Of a stretch of DNA of 64,000 nucleotides, positions 8,058-14,195 are shown one piece after another. This stretch comes from Pseudomonas sp. LD120 (GTDB lineage Bacteria > Pseudomonadota > Gammaproteobacteria > Pseudomonadales > Pseudomonadaceae), in assembly GCF_009861525.1 (NCBI RefSeq), contig NZ_WVHL01000002.1, forward strand, positions 124,001 through 188,000. The letters are read 5' to 3'. The notes beneath the pieces were generated by a model that saw nothing but the letters and a program-made list of their open reading frames with translations, was not told the DNA's origin and did no database searches. The translations under genes were made by a program, and so were the position numbers. How positions within the stretch are numbered: the first letter of the stretch is position 1; the number at the start of each line of letters is the position of its first letter.

Positions 8058-9621
8058 GGTGGAGTTCCTTCAGATGGGCATCGTGGGCATAACGGCCAGT
8101 ACCGAGGCTGCCGGGGCCTTGACGGGCAAACTTGACCATCAGGAACACTTCAACCATCAGCAATACGGTATAGAAAAGGACGAAGCCTGCCAGCGAGCCG
8201 TAGAGGTTGTTGATGCTGAGGGTCGAGACGCTCATGTGGGTCGGCAGCACGCCGTAGATGGTCCAGGGCTGACGGCCGTATTCAGCGACGAACCAGCCCA
8301 GCTCGCAGGCAATCCAGGGCGCGGGCAGCATGCAAAGCGCCCAGCGCAGCAACCAGCGGCGGTGCGAACAGGTGGACTTCACGGTGCTCCAGAAGGCCAG
8401 CGCAAACAGCACGAGCATGGCAAAACCAAGGCCGACCATGATCCGGAATCCCCAGAACATCGGGGTTACGCGCGGGACGGTGTCGTTGACGGCTTTTTCG
8501 ATCATGGCCGGCGTGGCCTGGTTGACGTCTGCAACGTACTTCTTGAGCAGCAGGCCGAAGCCCAGGTCAGCCTTGTAGTCGTCGAAGGTCTGCCGCGCCA
8601 CGGCATCGCTGCGGTCGGCTCGGACCGCCTCCAGCGCATTGACGGCCGTGATGCCGCGTAGAATCCGCGCGCGGTTTTTTTGTTTGATGTCATGAATGCC
8701 CGGAATCTGCTTGCTGACCGAGCGGGTGCCGATCAGGCCCATGACCCAGGGCACGTCAACTTCCCAGTTATTCTTTGATTGCGCTTCGTTGATGCTGGCG
8801 ATCAGGGTCAGGCCAGCGGGGGCGGGTTTTGTTTCCCACATGGCTTCCATTGCCGCCAGCTTGGTCTGTTGCGCCTCACCCACGGTGTAGCCCGACTCGT
8901 CGCCGAGCACGATCACGCTGAGCACCGATGCCAGGCCGAACGCCGCCGCGACCCTGAAGCTGCGTTTGGCAAACTCGACATCACGGTTTTTCAGCAGGTA
9001 CCCACTGGAGATCGACAGCACAAACATCGAGCCGGTGACGTAACCCGCCGAGACGGTGTGGACAAACTTGGCCTGCGCCACCGGGTTGAACACCACTGCC
9101 CAAAAATCCACCATCTCCATGCGCATGGTGATGTAGCTGAACTCGGAACCCACCGGGTTTTGCATCCAACCGTTGGCGATCAGGATCCACAAGGCCGAGA
9201 GGTTGGTGCCGATGGCCATCAGCAGCGTGACCAGCAAGTGGTGCTCTTTCTTCAAGCGGTCCCAACCAAAAAAGAACAGGCCGATCATGGTCGATTCGAG
9301 GAAGAACGCCATCAACCCCTCGATGGCCAGCGGGGCGCCAAAGATGTCGCCCACGTAGTGCGAGTAGTAGGCCCAGTTAGTACCGAACTGAAACTCCAGG
9401 GTGATACCTGTCGTCACCCCCAGGGCGAAATTGATCCCAAAGAGCTTGCCCCAGAAGCGGGTCATGTCTTTCCAGATGACATTCCCGGTCATCACATAAA
9501 CGCTTTCCATAATGACCAGCAGCCACACCATTCCTACCGTGAGCGGTACAAAAAGGAAGTGGTACAACGCAGTGGCTGCAAATTGCAGCCGTGACAGATC
9601 CACCAGATGTTCTGAAATCAC
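8050..9621 (-). CDS. cydA: Cytochrome bd quinol oxidase subunit I
   Basis: The 523-residue CydA uses a GTG start at 9621, overlapping the cydP stop (GTGA), with AAGGGG 9 bases upstream. A haem-ligand histidine is at about residue 21 (ALYHFLFVPLTVG). The quinol-binding Q-loop is of the long E. coli type, since some 60 residues between INEAQSKNN and VNDTVPRV separate the helices. The GWFVAEYGRQPW block near residue 440 is typical. This is therefore a canonical CydAB, not the shorter cyanide-insensitive CIO form common in Pseudomonas. Confidence 0.96.
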   Translation of the reverse strand: MISEHLVDLSRLQFAATALYHFLFVPLTVGMVWLLVIMESVYVMTGNVIWKDMTRFWGKLFGINFALGVTTGITLEFQFGTNWAYYSHYVGDIFGAPLAIEGLMAFFLESTMIGLFFFGWDRLKKEHHLLVTLLMAIGTNLSALWILIANGWMQNPVGSEFSYITMRMEMVDFWAVVFNPVAQAKFVHTVSAGYVTGSMFVLSISSGYLLKNRDVEFAKRSFRVAAAFGLASVLSVIVLGDESGYTVGEAQQTKLAAMEAMWETKPAPAGLTLIASINEAQSKNNWEVDVPWVMGLIGTRSVSKQIPGIHDIKQKNRARILRGITAVNALEAVRADRSDAVARQTFDDYKADLGFGLLLKKYVADVNQATPAMIEKAVNDTVPRVTPMFWGFRIMVGLGFAMLVLFALAFWSTVKSTCSHRRWLLRWALCMLPAPWIACELGWFVAEYGRQPWTIYGVLPTHMSVSTLSINNLYGSLAGFVLFYTVLLMVEVFLMVKFARQGPGSLGTGRYAHDAHLKELHHA

Positions 9622-9794
9622 TTGCTTGCCCCTTGAGTCGAGGTGGGTACACCGAGCCGGTTGCCGATGACGGTGGCATCAACACTGACGTGCGTGTCGC
9701 GGATGAACAGCCACCACAGCACTGTCAGCACCGCCAGTTTGATCAGTACGGCGATCAGCAGATGCCGCCGCAGTCGTTGGTCTGAATGAGTCAT
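9618..9794 (-). CDS. cydP: Cytochrome oxidase putative small subunit CydP, 58 aa
   Basis: The 58-residue frame from ATG 9794 has one membrane helix (LLIAVLIKLAVLTVLWWLFI) after a basic start and a polar tail, matching the small proteins called CydP that precede cydA in many proteobacteria. Its stop overlaps the cydA GTG. No ribosome site is visible before the ATG. If the -24/-12 element at 9805-9822 is the promoter, the message would start about one base before the ATG, making it leaderless. Function is inferred from position and shape. Confidence 0.8.
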   Translation of the reverse strand: MTHSDQRLRRHLLIAVLIKLAVLTVLWWLFIRDTHVSVDATVIGNRLGVPTSTQGASK

Positions 9795-9804
9795 GAACAG
9801 GAGG

Positions 9805-9822
9805 TAGCACAGGCTGTGCCAA
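9805..9822 (-). promoter_or_regulatory. Candidate sigma-54 promoter for the cyd operon
   Basis: On the minus strand TTGGCACAGCCTGTGCTA carries GG and GC separated by exactly 10 bases, with the full TGGCAC half of the -24 box and GTGC at -12. The start point would be near 9795, directly at the cydP ATG. The match also forms a short dyad (GCACA/TGTGC), so it could instead be a protein site. Confidence 0.45.
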
Positions 9823-9909
9823 TTTTTCGGGGCGTTTTTTTATCGTTTTATAACAATGACTTAAGTGTATTTTTCGACAGCGGGCGGGCGCTTGTGGCAG
9901 GTGCTGGTA

Positions 9910-9942
9910 CTGCCAGGACTGCCAGCGTGGCAGTCCTGGCAG
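9910..9942. repeat. 15-bp perfect inverted repeat with TGCCA half-sites
   Basis: CTGCCAGGACTGCCA (9910-9924) is the exact inverse of 9928-9942, with loop GCG. It lies between the fisR stop and the cyd operon, about 115-150 bp upstream of the predicted cyd -24/-12 start. The TGCCA/TGGCA units recur at 11316-11356 on the other side of fisR. I read it as a likely activator binding site. It could also act as a hairpin ending fisR, although no T-run follows on the minus strand. Confidence 0.55.
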
Positions 9943-9965
9943 CGCTGGCAGGCAGGGGCGGGGAG

Positions 9966-11285
9966 TCAGACCAGGCCTTGTTCCTTCAGTCTTCTGTAGA
10001 GCGTGCGTTCACTCATGCCCAGGTGCCTGGCCAACTCACCCCGGGTGCCTTTGAACGTCGCCAGTGCCTGCGCCAGCGTGTTGCCGTCGACGCGGCTTGG
10101 CGCCTGGGGGGCGACGGCGCAAGGGGCCTGGGGCAAATACGCGGCGCGGATCACGCCGTCGTCGGCGAACAGGCTGGCGCGTTCCAGCACGTTGCGCAGC
10201 TCGCGGACATTGCCCGGCCAGGCGAAACGCTGCAGTCGGGCCAGCGCATCGGCTTCGATGGTCAGCCGGCGCTTGCCAACCGCGGCACGTTGTAGGAAGG
10301 AATTGACCAGCAGGCCGATGTCCTCAACCCGGTTCCGCAAGGGCGGCAATAGAATGGGAAAGGCGCTGATGCGGTAGTACAGGTCCGGCCTGAATTCGCC
10401 GCTCTCCATCATCCGCTCCAGAGGTTTGTGGGTCGCGGCAATCAACCTGAAGTTGGCATGAAGGGTCTCGACACCGCCGACCCGGCGATAGGTGCCAGAT
10501 TCGATCAGGCGCAACAGTTTCACCTGCATGGCCAGTGGTACATCGCCGATCTCATCGAGAAACAAGGTGCCGCCCTGGGCCGTATCAACCAGCCCGGGCT
10601 TACGCGTGACCGCGCCGGTGAAGGCGCCCTTTTCATGGCCGAACAGTTCGCTTTCAAACAGCGTCTCGGTCAGTCCCGAGCAGTCCACCACCACAAATGG
10701 GCCGGTGGCGCGCTCGCTGGTTTCATGCACGGCCCGGGCAAACAGCTCCTTGCCGGTGCCAGACTCACCCAACAGCAGCACCGGTAACATTGAGGGAGCC
10801 ACCCGCTGCAGTTGCGCTAAGGCCAGGTTGAACGCCGGCGAGCAGCCCACCAGCCCTTCGTTGCTTGGCCGCGCCGAGGCGCTGCGCACCATGCTCAGCC
10901 GCTCGACATAGGCGCTGATTTCACCGTGCTCATCGAAAATGGGGCGTAACTCCACTTCAACGTGCTCAGGGCCTCGCGGGGTATGGTGAATGTGCAGGAC
11001 CTTGTCCGGGCTGCGCATCTCCTGAGCTTTTTTCATCGGGCAATGCTCACCGGCCTGATCGCAAGGCACATCGTACTGGTGTGAAACGCGATAGCACTTC
11101 TGGCCGATGTAAGCCTTGTCTGCACCGCCAAATTGGCGCTGATAGGCGGTGTTGGCCGCCAGTATGTTGTAGTGCGGATCGAGCACGATCATCGGCTGGG
11201 ACTCGTGCTCTAGAAACGACACCAGCGATTGCACTTGATCCGGGCGCGGCAGCGCGCGCTCCCGCGAGGGCAGGGTAGTTGTCAT
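9966..11285 (-). CDS. fisR: FisR-like sigma-54 activator sensing sulfane sulfur, 439 aa
   Basis: The order is a PAS-type sensor (about 20-130), the AAA+ sigma-54 contact domain (about 155-385) with Walker A GESGTGKE and the GAFTGAV loop, then a Fis-type helix-turn-helix ending [12 protein letters not shown]. The sensor has Cys64, Cys75 and Cys82. The spacing of 11 and 7 residues is identical to the three cysteines described for sulfane-sulfur sensor FisR of Cupriavidus (C53, C64, C71). ATG 11285 was chosen over longer readings. It is divergent from the persulfide dioxygenase gene and faces away from it across 234 bp containing paired palindromes. Likely targets are that gene and the cyd operon. 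Confidence 0.82.
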   Translation of the reverse strand: MTTTLPSRERALPRPDQVQSLVSFLEHESQPMIVLDPHYNILAANTAYQRQFGGADKAYIGQKCYRVSHQYDVPCDQAGEHCPMKKAQEMRSPDKVLHIHHTPRGPEHVEVELRPIFDEHGEISAYVERLSMVRSASARPSNEGLVGCSPAFNLALAQLQRVAPSMLPVLLLGESGTGKELFARAVHETSERATGPFVVVDCSGLTETLFESELFGHEKGAFTGAVTRKPGLVDTAQGGTLFLDEIGDVPLAMQVKLLRLIESGTYRRVGGVETLHANFRLIAATHKPLERMMESGEFRPDLYYRISAFPILLPPLRNRVEDIGLLVNSFLQRAAVGKRRLTIEADALARLQRFAWPGNVRELRNVLERASLFADDGVIRAAYLPQAPCAVAPQAPSRVDGNTLAQALATFKGTRGELARHLGMSERTLYRRLKEQGLV

Positions 11286-11315
11286 CGTGGCTCCCGAGAG
11301 TCCATTGAGGCGGTT

Positions 11316-11356
11316 GTGGCACTGCCACCTATGCCAATGCGTACTGCCATGGCAGT
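11316..11356. promoter_or_regulatory. Two TGCCA palindromes, candidate FisR enhancer sites
   Basis: GTGGCACTGCCAC (11316-11328) and ACTGCCATGGCAGT (11343-11356) are both perfect palindromes built on TGGCA/TGCCA, in the fisR-dioxygenase intergenic region. They lie about 120-165 bp upstream of the predicted dioxygenase start, the usual distance for enhancer-binding proteins, and close to the fisR start, so autoregulation is possible. Confidence 0.55.
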
Positions 11357-11452
11357 GCATTTAGCAGGCGCCAGAACGCGATAAAGCGCAACTTAAAAAA
11401 TAACCTTAACCAACTCAATGGCTTGGATGGATTGTCCGACATGATTTTACCC

Positions 11453-11468
11453 TGGCCGATTTATTGCT
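11453..11468 (+). promoter_or_regulatory. Sigma-54 promoter of the persulfide dioxygenase gene
   Basis: TGGC (11453-11456) and TTGC (11464-11467) followed by T are separated by 7 bases, the exact -24/-12 spacing. Transcription would start near 11479, leaving a leader of about 40 bases before ATG 11520. The position beside a sigma-54 activator supports the call. Confidence 0.65.
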
Positions 11469-11519
11469 TACTCATGTTCACCACAAGTGGCCCGGCGAAA
11501 GGCCCCGAGGAGACCGACC

Positions 11520-12398
11520 ATGAACAGCACCCTTCACGTCGAAGGATTCTTCGATGCGGCGACGCACACCATCAGCTATCTGGTACTTGATCAGGCCACT
11601 CGACGTTGCGCACTGATCGACAGCGTTCTGGATTACGCCCCTGAATCCGCTCGCACGGCCACAACCTCCGCCGACAAACTGATTGCCAGAGTCAGCGAGC
11701 TCAATGCCCAGGTTGACTGGATTCTTGAAACCCACGCCCACGCCGACCACCTGAGCGCCGCGCCCTACCTGCAGCAAAAGCTGGGCGGCAAAATAGCCAT
11801 CGGCTGCCATATTGCGACGGTACAGGAGGTGTTTGGCCGGCTGTTCAACATCGCCGACGAAATGGCCCGCGATGGAAGCCAATTTGATCACCTGTTTGCC
11901 AATGAAGAGCTGTTCACCATCGGCGCTTTGCACTGTCGGGCACTTCATACACCGGGGCACACGCCTGCGTGCATGACTTATGTCGTCAGCGATGCCAGGG
12001 AAACGGTGGCATTTGTCGGCGATACCCTGTTCATGCCCGATTACGGCACCGCGCGCTGTGATTTCCCCGGTGGCGATGCGCGCACGCTGTTCCAGTCAAT
12101 CAACAAAGTGCTGAGTCTGCCGGCCGCCACGTTGCTGTACATGTGCCACGACTATCCGCCTGAGGGCCGCGAAGTGCAGTTTGTCACCACGGTGGCAGAG
12201 CAGCGTGCGCACAATGTTCATGTCCGCAATGGCATCAGTGAGGAAGAGTTTGTGGTGATGCGCGGCAAGCGCGATGCAACGCTGTCGATGCCGACGCTGA
12301 TCCTGCCGTCGGTCCAGGTCAACATCCGCGCGGGCCATCTGCCCGAGCCGGAAGTGAACGGGACACGCTATTTGAAGATCCCGCTCAACCTTTTCTGA
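11520..12398 (+). CDS. Persulfide dioxygenase-type MBL-fold protein, 292 aa
   Basis: This is a metallo-beta-lactamase fold protein of the ETHE1/Blh type. The iron-binding signature THAHADH lies near residue 70, a second histidine in the HTPGHT block near 150 and an Asp in FVGDTLF near 170, followed by DYGTARCDFPGGD and the YMCHDY histidine. Such enzymes oxidise glutathione persulfide to sulfite. I use ATG 11520, preceded by GAGGAGA, and not the upstream GTG. Divergent fisR, the -24/-12 promoter and the downstream ArsR and transporter genes all indicate a persulfide-detoxification unit. Confidence 0.88.
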   Translation: MNSTLHVEGFFDAATHTISYLVLDQATRRCALIDSVLDYAPESARTATTSADKLIARVSELNAQVDWILETHAHADHLSAAPYLQQKLGGKIAIGCHIATVQEVFGRLFNIADEMARDGSQFDHLFANEELFTIGALHCRALHTPGHTPACMTYVVSDARETVAFVGDTLFMPDYGTARCDFPGGDARTLFQSINKVLSLPAATLLYMCHDYPPEGREVQFVTTVAEQRAHNVHVRNGISEEEFVVMRGKRDATLSMPTLILPSVQVNIRAGHLPEPEVNGTRYLKIPLNLF

Positions 12399-12422
12399 CC
12401 GGTCTGCCGGCGGCAGATGGCT

Positions 12423-12453
12423 GCTGGTTGGGTGTTGCGCGCAACCGACCAGC
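12423..12453 (+). terminator. Possible hairpin after the dioxygenase gene
   Basis: GCTGGT at 12423-12428 pairs with ACCAGC at 12448-12453, and an inner TTGCGC/GCGCAA stem extends it with a small bulge. No T-run follows, so it would be an imperfect terminator or mRNA-end structure about 25 bases after the stop. Confidence 0.3.
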
Positions 12454-12499
12454 GGCGGCGCCTTGGCAGTCACGTGGCAGATCCTGGATAACCTGAAAA

Positions 12500-12537
12500 A
12501 ACAATTGCAATAAAAATATAATGTAATATTGTAGATC
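12500..12537 (+). promoter_or_regulatory. AT-rich promoter/operator region of the ArsR operon
   Basis: This stretch is strikingly AT-rich inside high-GC DNA, includes TATAAT and partly symmetrical ATAT/AATATT units with ACAAT/ATTGT ends, and lies about 110-145 bp before the ArsR start. Regulators of the BigR/SqrR type bind AT-rich dyads in their own promoters. The exact operator cannot be set by eye. Confidence 0.4.
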
Positions 12538-12646
12538 GATAGCCTTGCCGTCGACCCTTCAGCACTGCGCCTGTCCGGCCTTGTGTTGAATCGACGGCAC
12601 CGGCTGTTCATCCACATGCCACGGTGGCACCGAATGAGAGCACAAA

Positions 12647-12973
12647 ATGAGTGCGTCCATGCTTGAACTTGACATCCAGCAGCTACGCGCCAATGCCGAT
12701 GCGGCCAGCCAGTTTCTTAAGGCTCTGGCCAATCCGGACCGCTTGTTGCTGTTGTGCCAGCTGTCCCAGGGTGAGCGCAACGTCAGTGATTTAGAGGCGC
12801 TACTGGGCATACAGCAACCGACGCTGTCGCAACAGTTGGCGGTGCTGCGCCGTGAAGGGCTGGTGGAAACTCGCCGTGAGGGCAAGCAGGTGTTCTATCG
12901 TATTAGTAGCCCCACCGCGTTAGCTGTCATTCAGACCCTGTATCAACAATTCTGTGCCGGAGAAGCATCGTGA
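12647..12973 (+). CDS. ArsR-family persulfide-responsive repressor (SqrR/BigR type), 108 aa
   Basis: This is a winged-helix repressor of the ArsR family, with the recognition helix around QQPTLSQQLAVLRREG (residues 56-71) and the wing TRREGKQVFYRI. It has Cys37 at the end of the first core helix and Cys103 near the C terminus, 66 residues apart. That is the spacing of the two cysteines of SqrR (41 and 107) that form a tetrasulfide bridge. It lacks the metal-binding CVC motif of arsenic sensors. Its stop overlaps the GTG of the next gene. It likely represses its own operon until persulfide appears. Confidence 0.82.
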   Translation: MSASMLELDIQQLRANADAASQFLKALANPDRLLLLCQLSQGERNVSDLEALLGIQQPTLSQQLAVLRREGLVETRREGKQVFYRISSPTALAVIQTLYQQFCAGEAS

Positions 12974-13404
12974 CTATCGATTGGCTCAACTTCACGCCCT
13001 GGTCGTCACTGGCCGGTGGTGCATTGATTGGCCTGGCGGCCAGCCTATTCGTGGTCGCCAACGGCCGTATTGCCGGCATCAGCGGTTTGCTCGGCAGTGT
13101 TCTACAACGTGGCAGCGAAGGGGCGGGTGAGAAAGCACTGTTTCTGCTCGGTCTGCTCGTCGCGCCATTGTTATGGGGGCTGTTCATCGCGTTGCCGAAG
13201 ATCGAGTTCCAGGCTGGCTGGCCCGGGTTGGTCATCGCCGGCCTGCTGGTGGGGATTGGCACTCGCTACGGCTCAGGGTGCACCAGTGGCCACGGGGTTT
13301 GCGGCCTGTCGCGGCTTTCCCCGCGTTCGATGATTGCCACCGGCTGTTTCATGGCCAGTGGCTTCGCCACAGTGTTCGTCGTACGGCACGTATTGGGAGG
13401 CTGA
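12970..13404 (+). CDS. YeeE/YedE-type sulfur transporter subunit (PmpA/B-like), 144 aa
   Basis: The GTG at 12970 overlaps the ArsR stop (GTGA). The protein has four to five membrane helices and the family signature GIGTRYGSGCTSGHGVCGLSRLSPRS around residues 96-121, whose cysteine is thought to pass thiosulfate-like sulfur compounds through the membrane. It is a half-size member that works with the next gene, as in PmpAB pairs controlled by BigR/SqrR-type repressors. Together they probably move sulfane-sulfur compounds. Direction is uncertain. Confidence 0.85.
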   Translation: MTIDWLNFTPWSSLAGGALIGLAASLFVVANGRIAGISGLLGSVLQRGSEGAGEKALFLLGLLVAPLLWGLFIALPKIEFQAGWPGLVIAGLLVGIGTRYGSGCTSGHGVCGLSRLSPRSMIATGCFMASGFATVFVVRHVLGG

Positions 13405-13406
13405 AC

Positions 13407-13826
13407 ATGACCAGACTAACGGCCTTCATCGCGGGACTGCTGTTTGGCTTGGGCCTGCTTCTGGCGGGCATGGCCAACCCGCAAAAAGTACTGGCTTTCC
13501 TGGACCTGGCCGGGGCTTGGGACCCGTCTCTGGGCCTGGTTATGTGCGGTGCCATTGGTGTTGCCATCGGGCCGCTGACCTGGGCTCGGCGTCAATCCCG
13601 TTCGCTGCTGGGAAACGCCATGCAGTTGCCCACCAAGCGTGAGCTGGACCCGCGCCTGATCGGCGGCAGTCTGTTGTTCGGTATCGGTTGGGGAATCGCT
13701 GGGATTTGTCCTGGGCCCGCTGTGGCAATACTGCTGACAGGCCACTGGCAAATCATCGTATTCGTGCTGGCCATGCTGGCTGGCATGCTGTTGTTTACTG
13801 CGCTGCAGAACCGGCGTAGCCACTGA
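13407..13826 (+). CDS. YeeE/YedE-type sulfur transporter, second half, 139 aa
   Basis: The protein starts at ATG 13407, with GGGAGG just upstream and only 2 bp after the previous stop. It has four membrane helices with the NPQKVLAFLDLAGAWDPSL block (residues 26-44) and a GIGWGIAGICPGPA segment near residue 92, where the conserved cysteine sits. This is the partner of the preceding gene. The two-gene split is the PmpA/PmpB layout. A longer reading from 13173 lies in the frame shadow of the previous gene and was not used. Confidence 0.85.
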   Translation: MTRLTAFIAGLLFGLGLLLAGMANPQKVLAFLDLAGAWDPSLGLVMCGAIGVAIGPLTWARRQSRSLLGNAMQLPTKRELDPRLIGGSLLFGIGWGIAGICPGPAVAILLTGHWQIIVFVLAMLAGMLLFTALQNRRSH

Positions 13827-13839
13827 TCGGGAGATTGCC

Positions 13840-14028
13840 ATGAAAGCGAACATCGGAATAACGGACCGCAGTGTGCGGGTGGTCGCCGGCCTGTTACTTA
13901 TCGGCCTGAGTCTGTTCGGGGTGATAGGCCTGTGGGGCTGGATTGGCCTGGTGCCATTGGCCACCGGCCTATTCAGTTTCTGCCCGCTTTACACGCTCTT
14001 GGGCATCAGCACATGCAAGCGTTGCTGA
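13840..14028 (+). CDS. DUF2892 (YgaP-like) membrane protein, 62 aa
   Basis: A short two-helix membrane protein starts MKANIGITDRSVRVVAGLLL and ends FCPLYTLLGISTCKRC. This is the DUF2892 domain found alone or fused to rhodaneses, as in YgaP. Its two C-terminal cysteines and one in the second helix are typical. It follows the transporter by 13 bp, with GGGAGAT as ribosome site. It very likely belongs to the same sulfur operon. The biochemical role of the free domain is unclear. Confidence 0.85.
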   Translation: MKANIGITDRSVRVVAGLLLIGLSLFGVIGLWGWIGLVPLATGLFSFCPLYTLLGISTCKRC

Positions 14029-14036
14029 ACCAGACG

Positions 14037-14080
14037 CCTTGCCGGCCATGGGCGCGCAACGAGTCTGACGGCCGGCAAGG
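14037..14080 (+). terminator. Inverted repeat at the end of the sulfur operon
   Basis: CCTTGCCGGCC (14037-14047) is the exact inverse of GGCCGGCAAGG (14070-14080), with a 22-base loop, starting 9 bp after the DUF2892 stop. There is no clear T-run. It probably helps end transcription between two converging units. Confidence 0.4.
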
Positions 14081-14195
14081 GTAGGCCCGCTTACGATGGG
14101 GGCTAACGAGCACGCGCGTTCTGGATAAACGCGGCCCTCGCGGACTCATCGCGAGCAAGCCATTGCCTTAACGGATCGGCCTGGCACCCGAGGTG

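Noticed and set aside
9910..9942. Simple factor-independent terminator of fisR
   Set aside because: There is no T-run on the minus strand, and the same half-sites occur upstream of the dioxygenase promoter, so a binding site is the better reading, although a role in termination is not excluded.
11487..11519. GTG start at 11487 for the persulfide dioxygenase
   Set aside because: The added residues are Arg/Pro-rich and unlike the family; ATG 11520 has GAGGAGA at a good distance and leaves a normal leader after the -24/-12 promoter.
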